Assembly (NCBI RefSeq): GCF_001676615.1
Contig: NZ_LYXZ01000018.1
Location: 268,132 to 332,131, forward strand
DNA from: Labrys sp. WJW
Lineage (GTDB): Bacteria; Pseudomonadota; Alphaproteobacteria; Rhizobiales; Labraceae
Length of the DNA stretch: 64,000 nt
Direction: 5' to 3'
Shown here piece by piece: positions 52,677-61,894 of the stretch. Position numbers and translations under genes: made by a program. How positions within the stretch are numbered: position 1 is the first letter of the stretch; every line of letters starts with the position of its first letter. A model generated the notes under the pieces. The model was given only the letters and a program-made list of their open reading frames with translations. It did no database searches and was not told where the DNA came from.

Positions 52677-54890
52677 GTGACGGCGCCATTTCGCCTGATG
52701 CGGCAATACGAACTCGTCGACAAGGTGCGGGCCTATAACCCGGCCGTGAACGAGGATCTTCTCAATGCCGCCTATGTCTATGCCATGCAAAAGCATGGTG
52801 CCCAGTTTCGCGCCTCAGGCGATCCCTATTTTTCCCACCCCTTGCAGGTGGCCTCGCTTCTCACCGATCTCAAACTCGACGACGCCACCATCGCGGCCGC
52901 CCTGCTGCACGACACCATCGAGGATACCGACGCCACGCGCGGCGAGATCGAACGCCGCTTCGGCAAGGAGATTGCGGCGCTCGTTGACGGGCTGACCAAG
53001 ATCAAGAAGCTCGATCTGGTTTCCAAGGAAGCCAAGCAGGCGGAAAACCTGCGCAAGCTTCTGCTGGCCATCGTCGAGGACGTGCGCGTTCTCCTCGTCA
53101 AGCTCGCCGATCGCCTGCACAACATGCGCACGCTCAACTTCATGCGGGCCGAGAAGCGCGCCCGCATCGCTCAGGAGACGCTGGACATCTACGCCCCGCT
53201 TGCCGGGCGCATGGGCATGCAGGATATGCGCGAGGAGCTGGAAGACCTGTCCTTCCACGAATTGCAGCCGGCCCATTACGAAACCATCGTCCGCCGCCTG
53301 GAAGGCTTGAAGCGTCGCAACGGCGCGCTGATCGCCGAGATCGAGAACGATCTGCGCGAGCGGCTGCAGGAGCGCGGCATCGAGGCAACGGTCAAGGGGC
53401 GGGAAAAGCGGCCCTATTCGATCTTCAAGAAGACCGAGCAGAAGCAGGTCGCCTTCGAGCAACTCTCCGATATCTTTGCCTTCCGCGTGCTGGTGAACAA
53501 GGTGGAGGATTGCTATCGCGCACTCGGCCTCGTCCACACCAAATGGCCCCTCGTGCCAGGCCGCTTCAAGGACTATATCTCCACGCCCAAGCAGAACGAT
53601 TATCGCTCCCTGCATACCACGGTGATCGGTCCGGGCCATCAACGCGTCGAGTTGCAGATCCGTACCGAAGAGATGCATCGCATCGCCGAGTTCGGCATCG
53701 CCGCCCACGCCCTCTACAAGGAGAACAAGGCTGGCGATAGCCTGCGTCTGGAAGGAGAGAGTCGAGCCTTCGCCTGGCTGCGCCGAACCATGGCGATGCT
53801 GGCCGAAGGCGACAATCCGGAAGAGTTCCTCGAGCACACCAAGCTGGAGTTGTTCCAGGACCAGGTGTTCTGCTTCACGCCGAAGGGCAAGCTGATCACC
53901 TTGCCGCGCGGGGCCAACGCCATCGATTTCGCCTATGCCGTGCATACCGATGTCGGCAACACGGCGGTGGGCTGCCGCGTCAATGGCCGCACCACGCCGC
54001 TGGTCTCCGAACTCTACAATGGCGACGAGGTTGCCATCATCACCGCCAAGCAGCAGACGCCGCCGGCGGCCTGGGAGACGCTGGTCGTCACCGGCCGGGC
54101 TCGGGCCGCCATCCGCCGTGCCACGCGCACGGCGGTGCGTGCGCAATATGCGGGGCTCGGCCAGCGCATCATCGAGCGCGCCTTCGAACGGTTGGAGAAG
54201 ACCTATAGCCCCGATGCCTTGCAGGGGGCGCTCAAGCGGCTGGCCCGCAAGAGCGTGGACGATGTGCTCACCGCCGTCGGCCGCGGCGAAATGCGTTCGC
54301 AGGATGTGGTGCGGGCGGTGTTCCCGGACTTCAAGCTCGAACAGTCGAGCCATGCCGCTGCCGGGCTCGACGAGACCTGGTTCGGCCTGCAGGGCGGCCA
54401 GAATCTGCGCTTCAAGCTGCCTGGGGGCGGGGATCCGGCCAAGGCTGCCATTCCGGTGCGCGGCCTGATGGGCGATCTGCCGGTGCGCTTTGCCGAAGGA
54501 GGGGCGGTACCCGGGGACCGTATCGTGGCAATCCTCACGCCGGGCGAGGCGATCACCATCTATCCGATCCAGTCGCAGGCGCTGGCCGATTTCGAGGACA
54601 GGCCGGAACTCTGGCTCGACGTGCGCTGGGATCTGGAGGCGGCGCGCGCCGAGCGCTATCCCGCCCGGATCCAGGTGGTTTCGATCAACGAACCGGGCAC
54701 GCTCGCGCAGATCGCCCAGGTGATCGCCGAGACAGACGGCAATATCGATAATCTCGCCATGCAGCGCCGTTCCTTCGACATGACCGAGATGATCATCGAT
54801 ATGGAAGTTTACGACCTCAAGCACCTGCTGGCCATCATCGATGGCCTGCGCGCCCGCAAGGTGGTGAGCGAGGTTCAGCGCGTGATCTGA
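52677..54890 (+). CDS. rsh: Bifunctional (p)ppGpp synthetase/hydrolase
   Basis: This 737-aa RelA/SpoT homologue makes and degrades the stringent-response nucleotides. The HD hydrolase domain has SHPLQVASLL, ALLHDTIEDT and DRLHNMRT; the synthetase domain has FKDYISTPKQNDYRSLHTTV; TGS (VFCFTPKGKLITLPRGANAID) and C-terminal ACT domains follow. Both enzymatic halves look intact. The GTG at 52677 follows a CGGGAGA site; an ATG at 52698 (MRQYELVDKV) is the usual start in relatives and equally plausible. Confidence 0.96.
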   Translation: MTAPFRLMRQYELVDKVRAYNPAVNEDLLNAAYVYAMQKHGAQFRASGDPYFSHPLQVASLLTDLKLDDATIAAALLHDTIEDTDATRGEIERRFGKEIAALVDGLTKIKKLDLVSKEAKQAENLRKLLLAIVEDVRVLLVKLADRLHNMRTLNFMRAEKRARIAQETLDIYAPLAGRMGMQDMREELEDLSFHELQPAHYETIVRRLEGLKRRNGALIAEIENDLRERLQERGIEATVKGREKRPYSIFKKTEQKQVAFEQLSDIFAFRVLVNKVEDCYRALGLVHTKWPLVPGRFKDYISTPKQNDYRSLHTTVIGPGHQRVELQIRTEEMHRIAEFGIAAHALYKENKAGDSLRLEGESRAFAWLRRTMAMLAEGDNPEEFLEHTKLELFQDQVFCFTPKGKLITLPRGANAIDFAYAVHTDVGNTAVGCRVNGRTTPLVSELYNGDEVAIITAKQQTPPAAWETLVVTGRARAAIRRATRTAVRAQYAGLGQRIIERAFERLEKTYSPDALQGALKRLARKSVDDVLTAVGRGEMRSQDVVRAVFPDFKLEQSSHAAAGLDETWFGLQGGQNLRFKLPGGGDPAKAAIPVRGLMGDLPVRFAEGGAVPGDRIVAILTPGEAITIYPIQSQALADFEDRPELWLDVRWDLEAARAERYPARIQVVSINEPGTLAQIAQVIAETDGNIDNLAMQRRSFDMTEMIIDMEVYDLKHLLAIIDGLRARKVVSEVQRVI

Positions 54891-54932
54891 CGACGGGCCC
54901 GGCCTTCGATCGACTCTGCTTCACGGATGGGG

Positions 54933-55295
54933 TTAGCTGCATTGTCCGCCGATGCTGGTCATCCCGATCACCCGTCCGAACATCAGGCTGACGAGGACGG
55001 CGCAATTGCGGTCATAGGCCAGGCCATACCGGGCCAGGATCCGCTTCTGCTCGGGCAGAGGAATGGGCGGCGTGTCGCCGCGCTGGCGGAAGTCGAGACG
55101 ATTGCCGAGATAGACCAGGCGAACGGCGCCCCCTTCGTCGGCGCGAAAGTCGGGCTTGCCGTAGCGCTCGACGAAAGCCTGTTCCGACGAGCCCATCGAA
55201 AAGAGCGGCCGGATACCGTCGTCACCGATCGTGCATCCGGTGAGCAGCAGCGACAGGCAGAAGATCAGATTTCTCACGGCACTCGCACTCCGCAT
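54933..55295 (-). CDS. Small lipoprotein, possibly outer-membrane assembly-type
   Basis: This protein of about 120 aa has a lipobox LLTGC after the hydrophobic stretch LIFCLSLLL, so it is a predicted lipoprotein. The mature part has a VERYGKPDFRADEGGAVRLVYL segment that resembles the BamE/SmpA-type fold, and a conserved cysteine near the C terminus. ATG at 55295 is used; GTG at 55277 is an alternative. It is opposite to its neighbours between rsh and pyrE. No function is assigned. Confidence 0.7.
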   Translation of the reverse strand: MRSASAVRNLIFCLSLLLTGCTIGDDGIRPLFSMGSSEQAFVERYGKPDFRADEGGAVRLVYLGNRLDFRQRGDTPPIPLPEQKRILARYGLAYDRNCAVLVSLMFGRVIGMTSIGGQCS

Positions 55296-55508
55296 CTCGG
55301 GAAACAACGGGAAGTTGGCGGCTGAACCATGTTGCGATTAGACGAAGTCTCCCGAATGCGCAAAGGCATGTCCAAAACTCCCGTTGCCAATCCAAGAGAG
55401 GGACACCGCCGTTGGGCCTTCACGAAATTTTCGACCTCCAACCGGTGTCGGCCATTGATCTGTACGCCCCGGAAGCGTAGCCCGTACAACCGGAAAAACC
55501 AGGAGACG

Positions 55509-56102
55509 ATGATGACGCAGGATGAGGTGCTGGCAGAATTCAGGGCGGCGGATGCCCTGCTGGAGGGACATTTCATCCTGACGTCGGGGCGTCATTCGGC
55601 CGTCTATCTGCAGAAAAACCTGGTTTTCACGGATCCGCCTCGTACCGAGCGCCTGTGTCGCGCCCTGGCCGAGCGTATCCGCGCGGCCTACGGTCCCATC
55701 GACATGGTGGTGTCGCCGGCCGTCGGCGGTATCGTGCCGGGCTATGAAACGGCGCGCGCGCTCGGCGCCAAGACCGTGTTCGTCGAGCGCGAGAACGGCC
55801 AGTTCCAGCTGCGGCGCGGTTTTGCCATTCCCAAGGGCGCTCGCGTGGTGATGGTGGAGGATATCATCACCACCGGCCTGTCTTCACGCGAATGCCTGGC
55901 CGCCATAGCCCACCAGCCGGGTGAAATCGTCGGTGCGGCCTGCCTGATCGATCGTTCTGGCGGCAAGGCCGACCTCGGCAAACCCCTGGTGGCGCTTGCC
56001 ACGCTCGACATTCCCACCTTCGAGGCCGACAAATTGCCACCCGAACTCGCTGCCCTGCCGGCCGTCAAGCCCGGCAGCCGCTCTCTCTCGAACCAGGCCT
56101 GA
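55509..56102 (+). CDS. pyrE: Orotate phosphoribosyltransferase
   Basis: This 197-aa enzyme makes OMP from orotate and PRPP in pyrimidine synthesis. It has [15 protein letters not shown], the PRPP motif [11 protein letters not shown], and [17 protein letters not shown] at 55509 has an AGGAGA site; the next ATG at 55512 is equally possible. The long upstream extension in the same frame is not coding. Confidence 0.95.
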   Translation: MMTQDEVLAEFRAADALLEGHFILTSGRHSAVYLQKNLVFTDPPRTERLCRALAERIRAAYGPIDMVVSPAVGGIVPGYETARALGAKTVFVERENGQFQLRRGFAIPKGARVVMVEDIITTGLSSRECLAAIAHQPGEIVGAACLIDRSGGKADLGKPLVALATLDIPTFEADKLPPELAALPAVKPGSRSLSNQA

Positions 56103-56105
56103 ACC

Positions 56106-56873
56106 ATGTCCGCGACCGCCCTGCCCAAGGTGCTTCGCCTCGGCGTCAATGTCGATCACGTCGCCACCGTGCGCAATGCGCGCGGTGGAGCTTGGCCGGA
56201 TCCTGTCCGCGCCGCGCATCTGGCGGTCGAGGCCGGTGCCGACGGCATTACCGCCCATCTGCGCGAAGATCGCCGCCATATCCGGGATGCCGATATCCGG
56301 CGTATCCGCGCGGAGGTGAAGGCGCCGCTGAATTTCGAGATGGCCGTGACCGACGAGATGCTGGCGATCGCGCTGGACGTGAAGCCCCATGCCGTCTGCC
56401 TGGTGCCGGAGAAGCGTGAGGAGCGGACGACCGAGGGAGGGCTGGACGTCAGGGCGGCAGAAGCCAATCTGCGGGCGGCGATTCCAAGGCTGAAGGGCAG
56501 CGCTATCCGCGTCTCGCTGTTCGTCGAGCCGGACAGGACGGTGCTGGAAGCTTGCGCCGCCCTGGGAGCCGATATCGTGGAACTGCATACAGGGACATGG
56601 TGCGAAGCCGTCGCCTCGGGCGAGACCGGCCACGCTGCTGCCGAGTTCGAGCGCCTGAAGCTCGGTGCGTCCATCGCAGCCGGCCTCGGCCTCGAAGTGC
56701 ATGCCGGACACGGGCTTGATTTCGAGACATCGGAAACCCTGGCTGCTGTGCCCGAATTCGCCGAATTCAACACCGGGCATTTCCTGATCGGGGAGGCTGT
56801 ATTCGTCGGGCTCGCCGAGAGCATCCGCACTGTCAAAGCGGCAATGGCGGCTGGACGGAGCCGTGCCGGATGA
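56106..56873 (+). CDS. pdxJ: Pyridoxine 5-phosphate synthase
   Basis: This 255-aa TIM barrel makes pyridoxine phosphate from 1-deoxyxylulose phosphate and 3-amino-acetone phosphate. It has [17 protein letters not shown], the catalytic Glu/His region [28 protein letters not shown], and [13 protein letters not shown]. It follows pyrE by 3 bp and overlaps acpS by 4 bp. Confidence 0.96.
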   Translation: MSATALPKVLRLGVNVDHVATVRNARGGAWPDPVRAAHLAVEAGADGITAHLREDRRHIRDADIRRIRAEVKAPLNFEMAVTDEMLAIALDVKPHAVCLVPEKREERTTEGGLDVRAAEANLRAAIPRLKGSAIRVSLFVEPDRTVLEACAALGADIVELHTGTWCEAVASGETGHAAAEFERLKLGASIAAGLGLEVHAGHGLDFETSETLAAVPEFAEFNTGHFLIGEAVFVGLAESIRTVKAAMAAGRSRAG

Positions 56874-57277
56874 TCATCGGCATCGGCAGCGATCTTTGCG
56901 ACATCCGCCGGATCGAGGATGCACTCGCCCGTTTCGGCGAGCGCTTTGAACGGCGCTGCTTCACCGAAGGCGAACGGGCCAAGGCCGCGGGCCGGGCCGA
57001 CAAGGCCGGTACCCTTGCCAAGCGCTTCGCTGCCAAAGAGGCCTGCTCCAAGGCCCTGGGAACCGGCGTCAACGGTATGGCGGGCATTCACTGGCATGAC
57101 ATGGAAGTCCTCAATGCCGAGAGCGGCCGGCCCGAATTGCGGCTGAGCGGCGCGGCCTTGCGTTGTCTCGGCGACATGCTGCCCGAGGCGCATGAGGCCC
57201 ATCTTCATCTCAGCCTGACCGACGAGCATCCCCTGGCGCAGGCCTTCGTGGTGATCGAGGCCAGACGACGGGCTTGA
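56870..57277 (+). CDS. acpS: Holo-[acyl-carrier-protein] synthase
   Basis: This 135-aa enzyme attaches 4-phosphopantetheine to acyl carrier protein. It has [14 protein letters not shown] with the metal-binding Asp and [12 protein letters not shown] with the catalytic Glu and Lys. Its ATG overlaps the pdxJ stop (ATGA). Confidence 0.95.
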   Translation: MIIGIGSDLCDIRRIEDALARFGERFERRCFTEGERAKAAGRADKAGTLAKRFAAKEACSKALGTGVNGMAGIHWHDMEVLNAESGRPELRLSGAALRCLGDMLPEAHEAHLHLSLTDEHPLAQAFVVIEARRRA

Positions 57278-57518
57278 GAGGAAAGGTTGTCCGCTGCCGC
57301 GCAATTGCCGAAATCATGCTGTCTCTGGCATCCGTCATTCCGGCGAATGATCGATGCTGTCAGGGCGTTTCGTCAGGCAAGGTATGGCGCTCGACGAGGA
57401 CGGACCCCGCTCTCATTCGGCGCATGACCTTGCTTCACCAGACGCCCGGGCGGCAGGCTCTGTCGTTGCACCCTCAATCCGCAGGGGTTATAGCAGCCGC
57501 AACAGAGTTGTTTCGTTA

Positions 57519-57562
57519 CAAAGCTTCCGGAGCTTGCCTCAAGGCCGGCTCCGGAAGCTTTG
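57519..57562. terminator. Strong 15-bp hairpin between acpS and lepB
   Basis: CAAAGCTTCCGGAGC at 57519-57533 pairs perfectly with GCTCCGGAAGCTTTG at 57548-57562, 14-nt loop. No U-tract follows, so it may be a Rho-type or mRNA-stability element. It sits in the 377-bp gap (57278-57654), which holds no gene that can be supported. Confidence 0.7.
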
Positions 57563-57654
57563 CGTAATTTCAAGGTTCTTGTGGGATCTTGGATCGGGGC
57601 AATATTTCGAGGCTCCGGTCCCCGCAAAGGACCGCCTCCAAAGATGGAAGATCG

Positions 57655-58455
57655 ATGAGCGTGGCTAGCCAACCGAACAAGACGCCCGACACCAGCGGCG
57701 CCGCCAAGAAGACGTCGAAAGATGGCGGTATCGGCGAGCTCATCAAGATCATCGTTCACGCGCTCATCATCGCGCTGGTGGTCCGCACGGCCCTGTTCCA
57801 GCCGTTCAACATTCCGTCCGGCTCGCTGATACCGACACTTCTGGTCGGCGACTACGTCATGGTCTCGAAGTACAGCTATGGCTGGTCGCGCTATTCAGTG
57901 CCGGTGATTTCCAGCATCCTGCCATCGGGGCGCCTGTGGGCCGGCGAAGGCCCCAAGCGCGGCGACATCGCCGTCTTCAAGCTGCCCAAGGACAATTCGA
58001 CCGATTTCATCAAGCGCGTCATCGGCCTGCCCGGTGACCGCATCCAGATGCGTCAGGGCCGACTGTTCATCAATGGCACCTTGGTTCAGCGCGAGCAGGC
58101 CGGGACCTATCTGGTCAAGGATGAATTCGGGCGCGACAAGCAGGTGCCGAAATATATCGAGACCCTGCCTAATGGCGTGAAGCACGAGGTCATCGAGATC
58201 CAGGGCGACACTGGCTACTATGACAATACCGACGAATATGTCGTGCCGCCGGGCAACTACTTCATGATGGGCGACAACCGCGACAATTCCGATGATTCGC
58301 GCGATCTTGCCGCCGTCGGTTATGTGCCGCTCGACAATTTCGTCGGCAAGGGGCAGATCATCTTCTTCTCCGTCGCCGATGATGCCTCGCCGCTCGCTTT
58401 CTGGCAGTGGCCGTGGACCGTGCGCGGCAGCCGGTTGTTCTCACTCATTCGATAA
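57655..58455 (+). CDS. lepB: Signal peptidase I
   Basis: This 266-aa enzyme cleaves signal peptides of secreted proteins. After a cytoplasmic N terminus and one membrane helix (about 28-45) come IPSGS with catalytic Ser57, FIKRVIGLPGD with catalytic Lys120, and MGDNRDNSDDSR. The stop codon overlaps the start of a second signal-peptidase gene (TAATG). ATG at 57655 is used. Confidence 0.95.
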   Translation: MSVASQPNKTPDTSGAAKKTSKDGGIGELIKIIVHALIIALVVRTALFQPFNIPSGSLIPTLLVGDYVMVSKYSYGWSRYSVPVISSILPSGRLWAGEGPKRGDIAVFKLPKDNSTDFIKRVIGLPGDRIQMRQGRLFINGTLVQREQAGTYLVKDEFGRDKQVPKYIETLPNGVKHEVIEIQGDTGYYDNTDEYVVPPGNYFMMGDNRDNSDDSRDLAAVGYVPLDNFVGKGQIIFFSVADDASPLAFWQWPWTVRGSRLFSLIR

Positions 58456-59126
58456 TGGCAGATCGGACCACGCCTGACGGAGTGCTGTATCGAATTCGGC
58501 CTTATGCGAGCCGCCTCAGCAGGTTGCTGCTTGCCGGTGGCGCTTTGCTGTTGCTCGCCTCTTGCCGCAATTTCTCCGTGCCGAGTGGTTCCAACATTCC
58601 GACGCTGCTCGTGGGCGACATCGTGATGGTGCTGCCCTTCGGCGAGGGCCCTGCAACAGGGGCTCCCGCTCGCGGTGATATGGCGGTGTTCCGATTGCCC
58701 AACGAGCGATCGAGCTATTTCATCAAGCGGGTGATGGGTCTGCCAGGGGATCGCATCCAAATGCGCGATGGCCGGCTGTTCATCAACGGGGGCATGGTGC
58801 GGCGCGAACCAGCCGGCAGCTACAAGGCTGCGATGGAGTTTGGTGGCGACAAGCCGGTGCCGAAATATCGGGAAACCCTGGTGAACGGGCGCACTTACGA
58901 AGTGATCGAGATCCAGGGCGATACCGGCTATTACGACAATACCGACGAATATGTCGTTCCGGCCGGCCATTATTTCGTGATGGGTGATAACCGCGACAAT
59001 TCCGACGATTCGCGGGATCTCGCGGGTGTCGGCTATATTCCGGTCGAGAATTTCGTGGGTAAACCCTGGCGGGTCCTGTTCTCGACAGCCAAGGCACAAA
59101 TGCGTCTGTTTAAGATCATACAATGA
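58455..59126 (+). CDS. Second signal peptidase I paralogue with lipobox-like N terminus
   Basis: This 223-aa paralogue of the preceding enzyme keeps the catalytic PSGS (Ser46), FIKRVMGLPGD (Lys92) and MGDNRDNSDDSR motifs. Instead of the usual helix, it has a short hydrophobic stretch LLLAGGALLLLASC, which has lipobox form (LLAS-C, Cys37) eight residues before the catalytic Ser. It may be a lipid-anchored or a second membrane-bound peptidase. It is shorter than the first copy by the region between the Ser and Lys motifs. It overlaps rnc by ATGA. Confidence 0.9.
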   Translation: MADRTTPDGVLYRIRPYASRLSRLLLAGGALLLLASCRNFSVPSGSNIPTLLVGDIVMVLPFGEGPATGAPARGDMAVFRLPNERSSYFIKRVMGLPGDRIQMRDGRLFINGGMVRREPAGSYKAAMEFGGDKPVPKYRETLVNGRTYEVIEIQGDTGYYDNTDEYVVPAGHYFVMGDNRDNSDDSRDLAGVGYIPVENFVGKPWRVLFSTAKAQMRLFKIIQ

Positions 59127-59836
59127 GTTCGAAGAAGAAACCTCCGCTCGAAACACTGGAAGCCGCGCTCGGCCACGACTTTGCCGATCGCTCTCTTCTG
59201 GAGCGGGCGTTGACCCATATCAGTTTCCTCGACGGCCCAGGCCGGCTCGCGAGCTATCAGCGCCTTGAATTCCTCGGCGACCGCGTGCTCGGGCTGGCGG
59301 TCGCGGACATGCTCTACCGCGTCTTCCCCGATGACGAAGAAGGCGCCATGTCGCGCCGGCTTTCAGACCTTGTGCGCAAGGAGACTTGCGCGGCCGTCGC
59401 TACCGACTGGGGCGTTGGTCCGCACGTCAAGCTTGGCCTCGGCGAAGCCCATTCGGGCGGGCGCAAGCGCGTCACCACGCTGGGCGACGTCTGCGAGGCC
59501 CTGATCGGCGGCGTCTTCGTGGATGCAGGCTACGAAAAGGCGCGCGCCGTGGTCGAAAAGGCTTGGCGCGAGCGGCTCCACGCCCCAGTTCGGCCGCCCA
59601 GCGACGCCAAGACGGCGCTGCAGGAATGGGCTCAGGGCAGGGCCCTGAAGGCGCCGACCTACCGCCTGGTCTCGCGGACCGGACCCGATCACAATCCGCG
59701 CTTCGTGATTGCCGTCGACATAGAGACGCTGACGTCGGCCGAAGGCGAAGGCAAGTCGAAGCGCCTGGCCGAGCAGGCCGCCGCAGCCGCCTTCATGGCG
59801 CGGGAAGGCATTTCCCTGGAGGGGCGCCGCGGCTGA
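59123..59836 (+). CDS. rnc: Ribonuclease III
   Basis: This 237-aa enzyme cleaves double-stranded RNA in rRNA processing. It has the signature RLEFLGDRVLGLAVADMLY, the metal-binding DVCEALIGGVFVDAG and a C-terminal dsRNA-binding domain (KTALQEWAQGRALKAPTY). It overlaps the second signal peptidase by 4 bp. Confidence 0.96.
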   Translation: MSSKKKPPLETLEAALGHDFADRSLLERALTHISFLDGPGRLASYQRLEFLGDRVLGLAVADMLYRVFPDDEEGAMSRRLSDLVRKETCAAVATDWGVGPHVKLGLGEAHSGGRKRVTTLGDVCEALIGGVFVDAGYEKARAVVEKAWRERLHAPVRPPSDAKTALQEWAQGRALKAPTYRLVSRTGPDHNPRFVIAVDIETLTSAEGEGKSKRLAEQAAAAAFMAREGISLEGRRG

Positions 59837-59960
59837 TCAGGCCGGCGGAACGCCCCGTCATAAGCCTTCGGGCTCGTCGAGCTCTCCGGCAAACGAAGAA
59901 TCAACCCGGCTGCTGTGCAACATCGGCCAATCGAGCCGTATTTCGGCACGCCAATGTCTG

Positions 59961-60002
59961 CTAGAGCAAGGTGCGGTTTGTGCGACCCTTACTTTGCTCT
60001 AG
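59961..60002. terminator. Hairpin after rnc with AGAGCAAAG core
   Basis: CTAGAGCAAGGT and ACTTTGCTCTAG pair at 11 of 12 positions. The arm shares TAGAGCAAAG with the hairpin at 28366-28407. It lies between rnc and era. Confidence 0.55.
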
Positions 60003-60014
60003 CTCCACGTTTCG

Positions 60015-60060
60015 ACGCGTCTTTGCGATTTGAAATGATTTCCTCAAATCGCAAAACGCT
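60015..60060. repeat. Hairpin repeat, family GCGTCTTTGCGATTTGA (copy 4)
   Basis: TTTGCGATTTGA and TCAAATCGCAAA form a perfect 12-bp stem, flanked by ACGCGTC and ACGCT. It is the most perfect of four related hairpins and lies 14 bp before the era start, so it could influence era translation. Confidence 0.7.
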
Positions 60061-60073
60061 TTAGAAAGCTGAA

Positions 60074-60988
60074 ATGAACCAGACTTCAAACACCAGATGC
60101 GGCTTCGTCGCCCTGATCGGCGCTCCCAACGCCGGCAAATCCACGCTGATGAACGCCATCGTCGGCGCCAAGCTGTCGATCGTCACCCACAAGGTCCAGA
60201 CCACGCGTGCCATCGTGCGCGGTATCGCCATGACGGGTGACGCGCAGATTATCTTCGTCGACACGCCCGGCATCTTCCAGCCCAAGCGCCGGCTCGATCG
60301 GGCCATGGTCACCACCGCCTGGAGCGGTGCGGCCGATGCCGATGCCGTCTGCCTGCTCGTCGATGCCCAGCGCGGGCTCGACGAAGGCAATGAGGCGATC
60401 CTGGAAAAGCTCTCCGCCACCAAGCAGAAGCGCATCCTCATCCTCAACAAGATCGATGCGGTGAAGCGCGAGAAGCTGCTGGAGCTTGCCCAGGCCGTCA
60501 ACGCACGACTGCCTTTCGACGAGACCTTCATGGTCTCGGCACTGACCGGCAGCGGCGTGGAGGACCTCACCAGTCATCTCGGCTCCATCATGCCGGCCGG
60601 GCCTTGGCTCTATCCCGAGGACCAGATCTCGGATGCGCCCCTGCGCTCGCTGGCCGCCGAAATCACGCGCGAGAAGCTGTTCCTGCGCCTGCATGACGAA
60701 CTGCCCTATGAATCGACGGTGGAGACCACGGCCTGGACCTCGATGAAGGATGGCTCGGCCCGCATCGAGCAGACGATTTATGTCACGCGTGAGGGTCACA
60801 AGAAGATCGTCATCGGCAAGGGCGGAGAGACCATCAAGGCGATCTCCATGGCGGCCCGCAAGGAAATCACGGCCATGGCAGAGGCGCCGGTGCATTTGTT
60901 CCTGTTCGTGAAGGTGCGCGAGAACTGGTCCGATGATCCTGAACGCTATCGCGAGATGGGCCTGGAATTTCCGGTGGAGAAGCCCTGA
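60074..60988 (+). CDS. era: GTPase Era
   Basis: This 304-aa GTPase assists 30S assembly. G motifs are GAPNAGKST at 16-24, DTPGIF and NKID, and the C-terminal KH domain has VIGKGGETIKAI for 16S rRNA. A typical length. Confidence 0.97.
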   Translation: MNQTSNTRCGFVALIGAPNAGKSTLMNAIVGAKLSIVTHKVQTTRAIVRGIAMTGDAQIIFVDTPGIFQPKRRLDRAMVTTAWSGAADADAVCLLVDAQRGLDEGNEAILEKLSATKQKRILILNKIDAVKREKLLELAQAVNARLPFDETFMVSALTGSGVEDLTSHLGSIMPAGPWLYPEDQISDAPLRSLAAEITREKLFLRLHDELPYESTVETTAWTSMKDGSARIEQTIYVTREGHKKIVIGKGGETIKAISMAARKEITAMAEAPVHLFLFVKVRENWSDDPERYREMGLEFPVEKP

Positions 60989-61003
60989 GGCGGGTTCCTT
61001 TTG

Positions 61004-61061
61004 GGAGTGTCAGCCTCCTGGCTGACATCGCGGAGAATGTCAGCCAGGAGGCTGACACTCC
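61004..61061. repeat. Paired palindromic repeat, family GGAGTGTCAGCC (copy 1)
   Basis: Arms 61004-61028 and 61037-61061 are perfectly complementary over 25 bp with an 8-nt spacer. Each arm has the internal palindrome TGTCAGCCTCCTGGCTGACA. The same word occurs at 62463-62541. It lies between era and recO and may also end era transcripts. Confidence 0.85.
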
Positions 61062-61098
61062 AAGCCCCGCGTTCCTCTTTCAGGGCGAGGCAGTCCCG

Positions 61099-61830
61099 AT
61101 GGAATGGATCGACAGCGGTTACATCTTGGGTGTGCGTCGCCACGGTGAATCCAGCGTGATCCTGGAGGCGATGACCCGCGATCACGGCCGTCATCTCGGC
61201 ATGGTGCGGGGAGGGCGCTCGCGGACATTGCAGCCGGTACTGCAGCCCGGCAATGAGGTACAGCTGACCTGGCGCGCCCGGATCGAAGGCCATCTCGGGC
61301 ATTTCGCCGTCGAGGGGCTGACATTGCATGCCGCCCGCTTCCTCTCCTCCCGGCAGGCTCTGTTCGCCATGACCCATGTGGCGGCCCTCGTCCGCCTGCT
61401 GCCGGAGCGCGATCCGCATCCCGGCCTCCATGAGGCGCTCGGCCACCTCGTCGAAGTGCTCGGAGAGCGCGATCTGGCGCCGGCGCTGATCGCCCGCTTC
61501 GAGCTCGAGATCCTGTCGGATCTCGGCTTCGGCCTCGACCTGGCTGCCTGCGCCGTTACCGGCCGACAGGACGACCTCGTCTATGTCTCGCCCAAGAGCG
61601 GGAGGGCAGTTTGCCGGGAGGCCGGAGCCCCCTGGCACGACCGCTTGTTGCGCTTGCCCGCCTTCCTGCGTGGGGAAGAGGGTATGCCGGAGGCTGGCGA
61701 TATCGCAGATGCCTTGCGTTTGACCCAGTATTTCCTCGAGCGCGACGTCTTTACCCCGCGCGGCCTTGCCATGCCGGAGGGACGGCGGGTGCTGCTGGAG
61801 AGTCTGGTGGCGGGGCAAGAAAAGGGTTAA
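61099..61830 (+). CDS. recO: DNA repair protein RecO
   Basis: This 243-aa protein helps RecA load on gapped DNA. It has an N-terminal OB fold (EWIDSGYILGVRRHGESSVIL), a helical middle and C-terminal half with LSDLGFGLDLAACAVTG. The conserved zinc cysteines are mostly absent, as in many Alphaproteobacteria. The era-recO order supports the call. Confidence 0.92.
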   Translation: MEWIDSGYILGVRRHGESSVILEAMTRDHGRHLGMVRGGRSRTLQPVLQPGNEVQLTWRARIEGHLGHFAVEGLTLHAARFLSSRQALFAMTHVAALVRLLPERDPHPGLHEALGHLVEVLGERDLAPALIARFELEILSDLGFGLDLAACAVTGRQDDLVYVSPKSGRAVCREAGAPWHDRLLRLPAFLRGEEGMPEAGDIADALRLTQYFLERDVFTPRGLAMPEGRRVLLESLVAGQEKG

Positions 61831-61894
61831 CCAATCCTTATTCCGCCAAAGTCATTGGCTACGAGCGGCGGATGAAGTTTTCGAGGATGCCGCT

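Noticed and set aside
52815..54824. A 669-codon antisense frame opposite the rsh gene
   Set aside because: No recognisable feature; the sense gene is a complete RelA/SpoT homologue.
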